NCBI RefSeq assembly: GCF_022867885.1
Contig: NZ_JALIFP010000017.1
Coordinates: forward strand, 21,564-85,563
Source of the DNA: Lederbergia sp. NSJ-179
GTDB taxonomy: Bacteria > Bacillota > Bacilli > Bacillales > Bacillaceae_C
Reading direction: 5' to 3'
DNA: 64,000 nt
Below, piece after piece: positions 1 through 9,871 of the stretch; the first letter of the stretch is position 1, and every line of letters starts with the position of its first letter. Both the position numbers and the translations under genes were made by a program. Below the pieces are notes generated by a model. The model was not told the DNA's origin. It searched no databases and worked only from the letters and a program-made list of their open reading frames with translations.

Positions 1-390
1 ATCTGTAACGTTATATTGGTTTTTTATAAAAGGTATAGCTTCGGGTATACTTGCAATTTGATCTTTTATTAACGATTTTTGTAGCATGAAAGTAGGAACA
101 CAGAAGTGTAATGCAAAGTTATTTGCTTTCCATTCTTGATATTCGAGAAAAAGGCTATTTATATTTATAATTTGGTTTCCATATTGAAATAGAACATGAC
201 AAAGTTCATATGCAAAATCTTCCCATTGTTCTTCGGACGATAAACGTGAATCAATAATAATTTCACCTTTATAGGCTCTACTTGAAATGTTTATAAAATG
301 AACTTTAATGTCTAGTGAATTAGCTATTTCTAAGATGTCTAATTGTCCTGGGTGATATATATCTAAATGGGAATAATTCACTAAGAGCAT
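1..390 (-). CDS. ImmA/IrrE-like metallopeptidase-family protein, partial (runs off window)
   Basis: The frame reads MLLVNYSHLDIYHPGQLDIL and continues off the left edge. The stretch 'HPGQLDILEIANSLDI' followed by 'EEQWEDFAYELCHVL' and 'WKANNFALHFCVP' matches the layout of ImmA/IrrE (DUF955) peptidases of phages and mobile elements, which cleave repressors or act in regulation. In the family the metal site is HExxH (usually HELCH). Here the first histidine is tyrosine (YELCH), which should weaken or abolish zinc binding. No clear ribosome site precedes the ATG and the frame stays open upstream for about 26 codons, so the start is uncertain and the gene may be N-terminally eroded. Confidence 0.6.
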   Translation of the reverse strand, partial: MLLVNYSHLDIYHPGQLDILEIANSLDIKVHFINISSRAYKGEIIIDSRLSSEEQWEDFAYELCHVLFQYGNQIININSLFLEYQEWKANNFALHFCVPTFMLQKSLIKDQIASIPEAIPFIKNQYNVTD

Positions 391-785
391 TTGAATTGAA
401 AACGTTGATTTGACTGCATCTCGATGGTACGTAAAATAGATGAAACAATCAAAAATGAATAGGTTCTACGCCAAAATCCCGCCAGAGGAAATGGAGAAAA
501 ATGAGAGATATTGTGTAAAAGCAATATCTCCTTTTTTATTTCCTATTTATTTTAAACCTGCGTTCCCGGAATTTATAACGAGGATTTTTGGTGAAAGCCT
601 TTATTCACAGCGTTTATAATGATTTCCCTTCATAATACCATGTTATATATTAATAATATTATAACGAGGTAAAGTCCTTTATTTTATGGAACAGGCAAAC
701 GTTACAAGAAAAAATCTTTTTACTGGTATAAAGAGGTCATCGAAACAGATGGCGAAAATCTATAAATACAGGAGTAGGAAAAAAG
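391..785. other. Intergenic region without a recognised gene
   Basis: Contains a hairpin terminator at 505-540. The AT-rich stretch from 600 to 785 precedes the broken PTS gene and should hold its promoter. I could not identify a convincing antiterminator (RAT) or CRE site by eye. Confidence 0.4.
505..540 (+). terminator. Intrinsic terminator-like hairpin
   Basis: A 9-bp perfect stem (GAGATATTG at 505-513, CAATATCTC at 522-530) is followed by CTTTTTT. No plus-strand gene is recognised upstream, so it may be left over from a lost gene. A very similar hairpin, with the same loop core TGTAAAA, lies at 59321-59347. Confidence 0.6.
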
Positions 786-2737
<1,952 letters not shown>

Positions 2738-2754
2738 TGTTGCGAGCTCCCCGT

Positions 2755-2795
2755 AAAGACCACCCGTTCACAGACGAACGGGTGGTCTTTGTGTT
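2755..2795 (+). terminator. Strong intrinsic terminator of the PTS gene
   Basis: A 15-bp perfect inverted repeat (2755-2769 with 2776-2790; arm AAAGACCACCCGTTC), a six-base loop and a GTGTTTTC tail sit 18 bp after the PTS stop codon. Confidence 0.9.
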
Positions 2796-2799
2796 TTCG

Positions 2800-3331
2800 G
2801 TAACTTTTAGTAAAAAATATAATCTCTATAGTCTAATACCCATTCAACCCAGTAAGGGGTACAGCCAACATTTTAACGTTTCCCTAATGTTACCCCGTTT
2901 ATTACAAGCCTGTCGCACCTGTTTTTAATAGTCGTCCCGGCAACCCGCCACGCTTATATGGTTGGTCTTTGCTGGTTGTTGCCATCCCAGCTGGAAGTAG
3001 GACCTTCTCGTCGTTATCTCTGAAAGTCTTTCCCTGGATGCCAAAACCCCTCCCTCGGCAGCTTCTATGGTGCACTTGACCATTTCTACCCATAGAACAT
3101 CGACCTTCCCCACTAACTCACTAGGTCGGCGCTTCGCATTCCCTTTATAAACAGTTTTAAAAGGTACGTGTTTTCGGGGCTGCAGTATTCGTTAAAGCCT
3201 TTTGGCCTCCAGATTTGCTCACCACTCTAACTATTCCGACTCTTACTCTCTCTGTGTAGAGTTAAGCCGCAGTGACTTTTACTTCCAAGCAGAACGTGGT
3301 TTATTACCTCCCCACGTTTTGGATATGCTAG
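2800..3331. other. Anonymous GC-richer insert upstream of a truncated regulator
   Basis: This stretch is visibly richer in G+C than its neighbours. Only short minus-strand frames (about 60 codons) are open, and none matches a family I recognise. It ends where the open frame of the DeoR-type fragment begins (stop codon at 3329-3331). I infer a degenerate mobile element or insertion scar, but identified no transposase or terminal repeats. Confidence 0.35.
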
Positions 3332-3628
3332 TCAGCTCTCAATGAGGCAGAGATTCTGAACCATATTTCTTTTGATGTTGTATTTATCGGAGCAGCTGGT
3401 TTGAAAAATGGGATAATCAGTTTTGAGGATCAAGAAGATGCTTATTTGAAACAATTAGTCTTAAAGAATGCCAAAGTCAAAATTTTATTAGCAGAAACCA
3501 GTAAATTTGAAAAATCGGTTACTTTTTCGATAGGGGATATTAGTGAATTTGATTATTTTATAACGAATGAAAACTCAGCTGTTTCAGAGTCTAGCTTAGA
3601 AAACTCTAGTTTAAAAATAATTTATTAA
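3332..3628 (+). pseudogene. DeoR-family sugar regulator, C-terminal fragment only
   Basis: The readable product 'ALNEAEILNHISFDVVFIGAAG' then 'IISFEDQEDAYLKQLVLKNA' and 'ILLAETSKFEKS' matches the C-terminal sugar-phosphate-sensing domain of DeoR repressors (family patterns FIGADG, adEa.vkr and lLaDssKfg). The N-terminal helix-turn-helix domain is missing: a TAG at 3329 interrupts the frame and the upstream DNA is unrelated and GC-richer. It cannot bind DNA as a normal DeoR protein. Spacing to the HAD gene is 17 bp, so the two were probably cotranscribed, as DeoR regulators and HAD phosphatases often are. Confidence 0.75.
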
Positions 3629-3645
3629 CAAGGGGATGGAAACCA

Positions 3646-4476
3646 TTGGAAAAGAACATAAAGCTAGTGATGAGCGATATCGATGGCACAATCCTAGATG
3701 ATAAGCATGTGGTAGATAGTAACTTGAAAGAGAGTTTAAAATTGTTAAAAGATCAAGATGTTCCCTTCGTTCTAGCATCTGCACGCTCCCCTAGAGGGAT
3801 GTATCCAATTGTGGAGGAATTGGAGATTACTGATAATCCAATTGCTTGTTATAATGGTGCACTTGTTTTAAAAAATGCCAAACTGGATGATTATACGCCG
3901 ATTCTTAGTCATGAGTTGAATAAAGATGAAGTTCGAATATTAATTGATATCACAAAACATGAGTTTCCGCATCTATCCATAAATCTCTATTCTGGAAGAG
4001 ATTGGTATGTAGATAAGTATGACAAATGGGCTAAAATCGAGGCTTCTATTACTAATGAACAACCGATTGTCAAAAATTTGCAGTTATTGATGTTGCAAAC
4101 AGTACTACCTCTCCATAAACTTCTGTTGATTGGAAGTCCGGAAGAGATTGTGTTGCTTCAAAAATATTGGCCTAACTTGCAGTTAAAAACCAGTTCATTT
4201 TATTTATCGAAAGAGAATTATTTAGAGGTAACTCATTGTGATGTTTCAAAGGAAAAGGCGCTTATGGAATTAACTGATTATTACAAAGTCCCTTTAGAAA
4301 AAACAATGACAATCGGTGACAATTTTAATGATATTCCTATGTTATCTTTAGCGGGAATAGGAATTTCTATGGCTAATGCTCCTGAAGAAGTTCAAAAAAG
4401 TGCAGATGTGAAGATCAGGGGTAATAATGAGAATGGTGTGTCGGAAGCTTTGAAAAAATATGTTATAAATGTATGA
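3646..4476 (+). CDS. Cof-type HAD-superfamily hydrolase (sugar-phosphate or nucleotide phosphatase)
   Basis: A 276-aa soluble phosphatase of the Cof/YwtE class. HAD motif I is 'MSDIDGTILDD' near residue 9, where the family has DxDGT and the first Asp is the nucleophile. Motif II is the Ser/Ala in 'FVLASARSPRGM', and motif III-IV is 'KEKALMEL...MTIGDNFNDIPML' near residue 220. The large C2 cap between motifs II and III fits the subclass. Start is TTG at 3646, with an AAGGGGATGG ribosome site just upstream and no better start. Substrate cannot be told from sequence. Its placement behind a DeoR relic and a broken PTS suggests a sugar-phosphate role. Confidence 0.85.
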   Translation: MEKNIKLVMSDIDGTILDDKHVVDSNLKESLKLLKDQDVPFVLASARSPRGMYPIVEELEITDNPIACYNGALVLKNAKLDDYTPILSHELNKDEVRILIDITKHEFPHLSINLYSGRDWYVDKYDKWAKIEASITNEQPIVKNLQLLMLQTVLPLHKLLLIGSPEEIVLLQKYWPNLQLKTSSFYLSKENYLEVTHCDVSKEKALMELTDYYKVPLEKTMTIGDNFNDIPMLSLAGIGISMANAPEEVQKSADVKIRGNNENGVSEALKKYVINV

Positions 4477-4991
4477 TAGATTTATTTTAGCAAATGTTAA
4501 ACGATTCAATAACGGATGAATCATCTGGAAAATATAAAGGTGCCTTCATGAGTATGATAGGGACCAGAAGAAAAGCTATTTAGTTTCATTTGAAAATGGG
4601 TTATTTACGACTTTACTTGGATTTACTGAAAGAATTTTTCCTGTCCTACGAGGAATTTCAGGAGAAAGGCTCCCGAAGTCTGTCCCCATGAGTTGGATTT
4701 CCGGCTAAGTGAAGAATAACAATAACCATGGATGGAGTATGGCCTGTCTATTAACTACCCGCCACTTACCGATCTTTAGGTATGATTGAAGTGGAGGCGA
4801 GGCTTGCAAGTGAAAAGGGATACAGTTCAACGTCCGTTTCTAACAAAATGAAAATAATAGTAAAATAGTTATCAGTGGTAGAATAAGTTAATATGAATTC
4901 AATAATTTTGTTGAAGATTTCACTTTTTTGATAAACATTCCTAAAGCTAGGATATAATGGTAGTAATACCTTTTTGTGAAGAGGTGTAGTG
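4477..4991. other. Intergenic region with no supported gene
   Basis: Short frames only. Some patches between 4540 and 4850 look like eroded coding sequence, but none gives a recognisable protein. A ribosome site (AGAGGTG) at the right end serves the next gene. Confidence 0.3.
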
Positions 4992-5246
4992 ATGAGAAAA
5001 ATGACTTTAGATGAGATTAATAAAAGGATACAAGCAAAAAGGCAATCCGTTGATTATGCAGCTAATAAGTTTCGTTCCAAAAGCGAAGATGAAGGCTGGA
5101 CTAAGGGGAGAGTTCGCCCAAGAGATCGTGATGAAATTTTAGCACTCAACCGTTTGGCGCGCTTAAAAATTCGAAAGGCCTTAAAGACTGGTGAAGTGCA
5201 ATACGACAAGGAAAGCCGGGTGTTTAGCGTTGATAAATATAGATAA
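4992..5246 (+). CDS. Small basic protein upstream of a nucleotidyltransferase (possible antitoxin-like partner)
   Basis: An 84-aa, highly charged, Lys/Arg-rich protein ('RKMTLDEINKRIQAKRQSVD', 'GRVRPRDRDEILALNRLARL'), predicted helical, without membrane segments. I do not recognise a named family. It is preceded by AGAGGTG and starts at the ATG at 4992 (GTG at 4989 is in frame but too close to the ribosome site). It overlaps the start of the following nucleotidyltransferase-like gene, so the two are translationally coupled. By analogy with two-gene nucleotidyltransferase modules it could be a regulatory partner or antitoxin. That is inference from context. Confidence 0.6.
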   Translation: MRKMTLDEINKRIQAKRQSVDYAANKFRSKSEDEGWTKGRVRPRDRDEILALNRLARLKIRKALKTGEVQYDKESRVFSVDKYR

Positions 5247-5802
5247 AGCTAAAGAATCCTTATTTGCTTTAAAAAACAAACCAAAATTTGAACGAATGCT
5301 TCATACAGCGGCAATTTTTACTGAATTGATGGAACAGCAGAACATTGAACCAATCATTGTCGGTGGATTGTCCGTCGAAATCTACTCATTAAATGGATAT
5401 ACCACTCATGATATTGATTTTGTCCTTGATGGGTATGACAAAGCTAACGATATTTTACATTCTTTAGGATTTGAGAAAATTGGAAAAGACTGGTTTCATC
5501 CTGAAATAGGTGTTTCAGTGGAAATTCCAGATAATTATTTAGCTGGGGATTATGGGAAAGTCACAACTGTACCAGTAGGAAAACGAAAAGTAAATGTGAT
5601 TGGGATTGAGGATATTATATTGGATCGATTACGCGCCGCGGTACATTGGAAAAGTGCACAAGATCGAGAATGGGGATTTCGTTTATTTTTAATGTATATG
5701 GAAGATATTGATTTGGATTATATGGAGTCGAAGTTAGAAACACCTACAGAAAAGATTGAATTAGATCATTGGCGTAATGAAGCCAAGTATGAAAAAGAAT
5801 GA
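5230..5802 (+). CDS. Nucleotidyltransferase-fold protein (AbiEii/DUF6036-like)
   Basis: A soluble protein of about 190 aa. 'IIVGGLSVEIYSLNGYTTHDIDFVLDGYDKA' has the Pol-beta-type nucleotidyltransferase signature: a GG helix followed by D-x-D (DID) about 17 residues later. A further acidic residue lies in 'VSVEIPD', and 'IEDIILDRLRAAVHW' is typical of the minimal nucleotidyltransferases found in AbiE-like and stress modules. The start is ambiguous. GTG 5191 would overlap the upstream gene by 56 bp, TTG 5230 by 17 bp, and an internal ATG begins at 'MLHTAAIF'. Context suggests a toxin-antitoxin or abortive-infection type pair, but the activity is unproven. Confidence 0.65.
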   Translation: MINIDKAKESLFALKNKPKFERMLHTAAIFTELMEQQNIEPIIVGGLSVEIYSLNGYTTHDIDFVLDGYDKANDILHSLGFEKIGKDWFHPEIGVSVEIPDNYLAGDYGKVTTVPVGKRKVNVIGIEDIILDRLRAAVHWKSAQDREWGFRLFLMYMEDIDLDYMESKLETPTEKIELDHWRNEAKYEKE

Positions 5803-6114
5803 ATGGATTATTTACAAAAAGGACATTAAATCCTAAAATCAATTACATTACAGGGCTCGGGACATTGCACTTTTATTTTTTATAGTCCCTTTCGGAATGA
5901 GAGGGACTGCGTCTTCAGATCCGAGGATGCTCTTGTGATATAGATAATAGAATGTCTTTTGTGAATACTGATCAACAACTAAGCCTAGATTAAGCCTCCT
6001 CGCTACTCGCGGGGAGAACAGAAACGGAAGGACCTTACGTATGATAAAAAGTCCTCCTCTACTATAATGACAAAGGTTTCGCAAGCCAATGTTAGGCAGA
6101 GGAGGACATCCATA
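5803..6114. other. Intergenic region with IS200-type left-end hairpin
   Basis: A 7-bp stem (AGTCCCT/AGGGACT) lies around 5886-5912. A second structure pairs GTCCTCCTCT (about 6050) with AGAGGAGGAC (about 6098) directly upstream of the tnpA remnant. Such subterminal hairpins are what IS200/IS605 transposases recognise, so the second probably marks the element's left end. No gene is evident. Confidence 0.45.
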
Positions 6115-6270
6115 GTGGATATATCAAGTTTATCACATATAAAGTGGAATTGCACGTCACCTATTGCGTTTATTCCTAAATATAGACGGCGATTTATACA
6201 TGGAAAACTTAGAAAAAATATTCGAGAAATAAGCAAAAGCTATGTGAGGAAATTGTAGAATGATGTGTTC
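6115..6270 (+). pseudogene. IS200/IS605-family TnpA transposase, N-terminal remnant
   Basis: The fragment 'SSLSHIKWNCTSPIAFIPKY' with following 'RRRFIHGKLRKNIREI' is the start of a Y1 transposase (family consensus LsHtKWnCkYHivFaPKYRRqviYGk). It starts at GTG 6115 behind AGGAGG. The HUH histidines and catalytic tyrosine lie further downstream in the family and are absent. After about 6240 the similarity moves to another frame ('KQKLCEEIVE') and ends. Inactive relic of an IS200-like insertion. Confidence 0.75.
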
Positions 6271-6461
6271 TATATTCTAGTTCCAGTTTTTCAGATTCAG
6301 GCATATAAAGCTGACTGAATCTAATTCAATAAAGGAATTCAATGAAGTTCATTTCTTCACCTTCGTTTTATGAGATCGACATAGTTCTAGGTATTTAGAA
6401 AAAGTATGTGAAGTTTTCTTTCTTATGATTTTTCACTCTGTATCTCTGGAAAAGGTCATAT

Positions 6462-6782
6462 TCATTCATCAGAGTAACGTTTTGAGAGCTTCTTCTTATG
6501 AGAATTAAATACTTCTTCTAAAGAGATATTATATTTATTAGCGATCACGATTACGTTACCTAATACATCTCCTAGCTCTTCTACTAAAGCCTCTCTGCTG
6601 TTTATATATGATTCTGTTACTTCGTCCGGTCTGTCCCTCCCAATTTCAAGGGCTCTAATGGCTCGTGCTACTTCTCCAGTTTCCTCTGCTAAAAAGCCAA
6701 TTCGAATAAAAATATCTAGCTCAGACCAGCCTCTATTTTCATAATAATCATTTACCCATTGTTGAAATTCAGTTACATCCAT
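6462..6782 (-). CDS. MazG-like nucleotide pyrophosphohydrolase
   Basis: A 106-aa all-helical protein of the MazG/dUTPase-2 superfamily, which hydrolyses NTPs or dNTPs to NMP plus PPi with magnesium. The metal-binding signature is seen as 'AEETGEVARAIRALE' (EExxE) at about residues 32-46 and 'LVEELGDVLGNVIVIAN' (ExxD) at about residues 86-102. Length fits the single-domain house-cleaning type rather than the duplicated 260-aa MazG. The start ATG at 6782 is preceded by a GGAGTGAG-like ribosome site. It is monocistronic and divergent from the LOG gene. Substrate unknown. Confidence 0.85.
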   Translation of the reverse strand: MDVTEFQQWVNDYYENRGWSELDIFIRIGFLAEETGEVARAIRALEIGRDRPDEVTESYINSREALVEELGDVLGNVIVIANKYNISLEEVFNSHKKKLSKRYSDE

Positions 6783-6879
6783 TTTATCTCACTCCTTACA
6801 TTCCACTATTGTAAAGTTTAACAAATTATCAAGACTTTTGTATAATATAAACGCTGGATTTGTTAGGGGGACGATCATA

Positions 6880-7461
6880 ATGAAAAGCATAGCGGTATTT
6901 TGTGGTTCAAGTAATGGAGCATCTAATATTTATATAGACAGTGCCAAAAAACTTGGTAAAGAACTGGCTAAACGCGATATTACACTTGTTTATGGTGGAG
7001 CTAGTATTGGTGTTATGGGAGCAGTTGCCGATGCTGTTTTAGGTGAAGGCGGTCAAGTCATTGGAATTATACCTAGTTTTTTAGAGCAGAGAGAAATATC
7101 TCATAAAAGATTATCAAAACTGATAGTTGTTGATTCTATGCATGAGAGAAAGGCTAAAATGGCAGAGCTTGCAGATGGGTTTGTCGCTTTACCAGGTGGG
7201 CCAGGGACATTAGAAGAGTTTTTTGAGATTTTCACATGGGCTCAATTAGGACTTCATCAAAAACCTTGTGGTCTTCTAAATATTAATCATTACTTTGATC
7301 CTCTCGTTGAACTGTTTAATCATATGGCAAAGGAACAATTTTTACATGAAAAGTATCGCTCAATGGCACTTATAGACGTTGAACCAAATCGGTTACTTGA
7401 AAAATTTGATTCTTATGAACCACCAACCATAAAAACTTACATGAATGAAAAACAGAGTTAA
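6880..7461 (+). CDS. LOG-family protein (Rossmann-fold nucleoside monophosphate phosphoribohydrolase)
   Basis: A 193-aa soluble enzyme of the LOG/TIGR00730 family (YvdD in B. subtilis). It cleaves nucleoside 5'-monophosphates, in plants cytokinin ribotides, to base plus ribose 5-phosphate. Seen: N-terminal 'IAVFCGSSNGAS', 'LVYGGASIGVMGAVADAVL' (GGxxxGxMG) and the catalytic signature 'PGGPGTLEEFFE' (PGGxGTxxE). The ATG at 6880 is chosen because GTTAGGGGGACG precedes it. The in-frame ATG at 6838 would add 14 residues not typical of the family. No neighbour hints at a pathway. Confidence 0.9.
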   Translation: MKSIAVFCGSSNGASNIYIDSAKKLGKELAKRDITLVYGGASIGVMGAVADAVLGEGGQVIGIIPSFLEQREISHKRLSKLIVVDSMHERKAKMAELADGFVALPGGPGTLEEFFEIFTWAQLGLHQKPCGLLNINHYFDPLVELFNHMAKEQFLHEKYRSMALIDVEPNRLLEKFDSYEPPTIKTYMNEKQS

Positions 7462-7672
7462 ATGCCAAACAACGCCTTCTGCTCCAATCAACCTGTATAA
7501 ATGGAAAGAAACTTTCGCTTTTTCTTCTGAGTACGGGAATCTTTGGAGCGAAAAACTAATCTATTTTTTTAAAATCTCTATCATCTTTAGGTGAGTAATT
7601 TTTGATGGGGAATTTAAGAAATAATAAAAAAGTAGTCCAACTCTTTGCATATAAAAAATGATATAATAGTAG

Positions 7673-7810
7673 TTAGAAGTTCGTCAGCACTTTCCAGAAC
7701 GTTGTGTCTTAGTGGAGGCATTAAAATCAGAAACAAAAGAAAAAGTCATTGAAGAAATTTCGATGATCGATGGCTTTGAAAATGGAAGGATGTATATATG
7801 GAAAAAATAG
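7673..7810 (+). pseudogene. Remnant of a small Bacillus hypothetical protein
   Basis: An open frame without a start codon reads 'LEVRQHFPERCVLVEALKSE' then 'KVIEEISMIDGFENGRMYIW'. Its 'hFP..wvLvEAl...s......i.elsvid.F.ng' pattern resembles a family of small proteins of unknown function in Firmicutes. A TAA-TAG-TAG run directly upstream closes the frame and no initiator is seen, so it is probably the tail of a decayed gene. Confidence 0.35.
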
Positions 7811-8331
7811 TGGTAGATTCATATAATTTAGACAAAATTTCGACTAGAATGGCCAAAGATTTCGGAACAATTGCTAAGGGACAAGAAGAGCATTACACAT
7901 ATCCTCTTGCCGCAATGGAAGGCAATTTGCTGAAGCTCCACCGTCAGGACCCCAACCGCACAGACAGGGAAGCCTTAACCGCTATCCGAATGGCTTTACT
8001 TACTATAGACGGTTATATCAAACAAGTGGAGTACGACTTTAGCGATCACGTTACTTTGAATAATAAGGCTTTTTTGCATGGGCTTCTTATGAGTTTTGAC
8101 CCCTATACCAATAAAGAAGTTCGTGAAGTTGTAATGGAAGATGAGCGTTATTTTGATGCTAAGAAATATTATGCTATCCATGTAAAATGTTTGTTAAGGA
8201 TTGAAAAATCTATCAAACTCTGGATAAAAAGACGAGGATCAAATGGTTATTTTACATTTATTGAGAATCATATGGGACATATGATAGAGCGGGATGAAAA
8301 AATGAATTTTTCCGTCTTATCTCAAGGATAA
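7798..8331 (+). CDS. Hypothetical protein, function unknown
   Basis: A 177-aa soluble, mostly helical, slightly basic protein. I do not recognise the family. It contains 'MAKDFGTIAKGQEEHYTYPL' and a mid-region 'MALLTIDGYIKQVEYDF'. No signal peptide, membrane segment or cysteine cluster is evident. It overlaps the preceding gene remnant by 13 bp and is followed 55 bp later by the DedA gene on the same strand, but nothing links their functions. Start ATG 7798 is preceded by GGAAGGATG at about 7785. Confidence 0.55.
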   Translation: MEKIVVDSYNLDKISTRMAKDFGTIAKGQEEHYTYPLAAMEGNLLKLHRQDPNRTDREALTAIRMALLTIDGYIKQVEYDFSDHVTLNNKAFLHGLLMSFDPYTNKEVREVVMEDERYFDAKKYYAIHVKCLLRIEKSIKLWIKRRGSNGYFTFIENHMGHMIERDEKMNFSVLSQG

Positions 8332-8386
8332 GGATGATTAGGGTAAAAAGGCGTTCAGCTTTTGTCGCAAACAGAGGAGAACATGT

Positions 8387-9046
8387 ATGGATTTAATTCG
8401 GGGACTCATTAGTTTTATTCTTCATATTGATGAACATCTTGTAGAGATCATTAATATTTTTGGCGGTTGGTCATATGCCGTTTTATTTTTAATCGTCTTT
8501 GTAGAAACGGGAGTAGTAATATTCCCATTTTTACCTGGTGATTCCTTATTATTTGCAAGTGGTGCTTTTGCTGCGGTTGGCGCATTTCATTTTACTTTAT
8601 TACTTGTTGTCTTTTTGAGCGCTGCTGTACTCGGTGATACGGTGAATTATCATATTGGAAAGAAGATTGGAACGTCGATCCCGCCCAATAGCTGGCTTGG
8701 TAAAGTGATTAATCAGGAAAAAATGGAGAAAGCGGAGGCCTTCTTCAATAAGCATGGTGGAAAAACGATTGTGCTTGCTCGTTTTATGCCCTTTATTCGT
8801 ACGTTTGTACCCTTTGTTGCAGGTGCCAGCCGTATGAATTATCGGTATTTCCTCATTTACAATGTTACCGGGGCTATTATTTGGGTAGGTATTTGCACAA
8901 CATTAGGCTATTTATTCGGCAATATTCCTATAATTAAGGAAAACTTTTCGAGTGTGATTTTATTCATTATCATCATTTCCGTTCTTCCATCGATTATGGG
9001 TTTTATTAGGGCTAAATTGGATAAGGGAGCAGGGAAAAAGCGTTAA
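8387..9046 (+). CDS. DedA-family membrane protein
   Basis: A 219-aa integral membrane protein of the DedA/SNARE-associated (VTT) family, whose bacterial members act in membrane-potential homeostasis and lipid-carrier or phospholipid translocation. Seen: 'FLPGDSLLFASGAFA' (re-entrant F-P-G-D region), 'LGDTVNYHIGKKIG', 'FFNKHGGKTIVLARFMPFIRTFVPFVAGASRM' with the conserved R-F-x-P-x-x-R-T, and about four to five hydrophobic segments ending in a Lys-rich tail. Length is typical. ATG 8387 follows AGAGGAGAAC. It appears monocistronic. Confidence 0.9.
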   Translation: MDLIRGLISFILHIDEHLVEIINIFGGWSYAVLFLIVFVETGVVIFPFLPGDSLLFASGAFAAVGAFHFTLLLVVFLSAAVLGDTVNYHIGKKIGTSIPPNSWLGKVINQEKMEKAEAFFNKHGGKTIVLARFMPFIRTFVPFVAGASRMNYRYFLIYNVTGAIIWVGICTTLGYLFGNIPIIKENFSSVILFIIIISVLPSIMGFIRAKLDKGAGKKR

Positions 9047-9073
9047 AATATGGCATCTCTAGAGGTAAATAAA

Positions 9074-9125
9074 GCATACACAAAATCCCCATCTAAAAAA
9101 AGTAAGGTGAGGATTTTGTGTATGC
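9074..9125. terminator. Bidirectional hairpin between dedA-like and liv genes
   Basis: A 15-bp perfect inverted repeat (arm GCATACACAAAATCC at 9074-9088, complement at 9111-9125). On the minus strand it is followed by TTTATTT, so it terminates livF. On the plus strand it can also stop readthrough from the DedA gene. Confidence 0.75.
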
Positions 9126-9163
9126 ACCAAGGGGCTCAATTTTTAGATTATCCAATACGGGAA

Positions 9164-9871
9164 TTACTGCATACCCAGATAAGCCTGTTTTACCTGTTCA
9201 CTAGCATTTAATTCTTCTGCTGTCCCAGATAAAACGACTCGGCCCGTTTCAATAACATAGGCACGATTTGCGATGGAAAGAGCCATATTCGCATTTTGCT
9301 CCACTAAAAGAATCGTCGTTCCTGATTTATTAATATCATCAATAATCTGGAAGATTGTTTTTACTAATAATGGTGCAAGCCCCATAGAAGGCTCGTCTAA
9401 TAATAAAAGTCGCGGGCGCGCCATAATGGCACGGCCAATTGCCAGCATTTGTTGTTCCCCACCTGATAATGTTCCCGAAAGCTGCTTGCGGCGTTCTAAT
9501 AGATGTGGAAATCTTTCAAATACACTTTCCATATCCTTTTTAATGCCAGCTTTATCTTTTCGTAAAAAGGCTCCTAATTCAAGATTTTCTTCTACGGTCA
9601 AATTGGCAAAAACACGACGTCCTTCCGGTACATGGGAAAGGCCTAGTTTAACAATAGTTTGAGCTGCTTTTCCGATGATTGATTGCCCATCCAAAATAAT
9701 GTTGCCTTGCTTTGGCTTTAACAATCCAGAAACTGTTTTTAAGAGCGTGCTCTTTCCAGCACCGTTTGCTCCAATTAGCGTAACGATTTCTCCTTGGTTA
9801 ATATCGAGAGAAACTCCTTTCAGAGCGTGAATATTTCCATAATAAACATTGATGTCATCAACCTTTAACAT
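9164..9871 (-). CDS. livF: Branched-chain amino acid ABC transporter ATPase LivF
   Basis: A 235-aa cytoplasmic ATPase that powers high-affinity leucine/isoleucine/valine uptake together with LivG. Seen: Walker A 'GANGAGKST', Q-loop region 'LSHVPEGRRVF', signature 'LSGGEQQ', Walker B 'LLLLDEPSMGLAP' and H-loop 'LLVEQNAN'. The 'HVPEGRRVFANLTVEENL' block and the 235-aa length mark the LivF rather than LivG subunit. ATG 9871 sits behind GAGGAGG. It overlaps the livG stop by 7 bp, so translation is coupled. Last gene of the liv operon, followed by a strong hairpin. Confidence 0.93.
   Translation of the reverse strand: MLKVDDINVYYGNIHALKGVSLDINQGEIVTLIGANGAGKSTLLKTVSGLLKPKQGNIILDGQSIIGKAAQTIVKLGLSHVPEGRRVFANLTVEENLELGAFLRKDKAGIKKDMESVFERFPHLLERRKQLSGTLSGGEQQMLAIGRAIMARPRLLLLDEPSMGLAPLLVKTIFQIIDDINKSGTTILLVEQNANMALSIANRAYVIETGRVVLSGTAEELNASEQVKQAYLGMQ

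Noticed and set aside
2902..3113. Two overlapping minus-strand ORFs of about 62 codons in the GC-rich insert
   Set aside because: No recognisable family and no convincing ribosome sites; treated as part of an anonymous element.
5230..5802. Nucleotidyltransferase as a tailoring enzyme of the lasso-type cluster (as in some Firmicute lasso loci)
   Set aside because: It is 27 kb away, separated by many unrelated operons, and has its own coupled partner.
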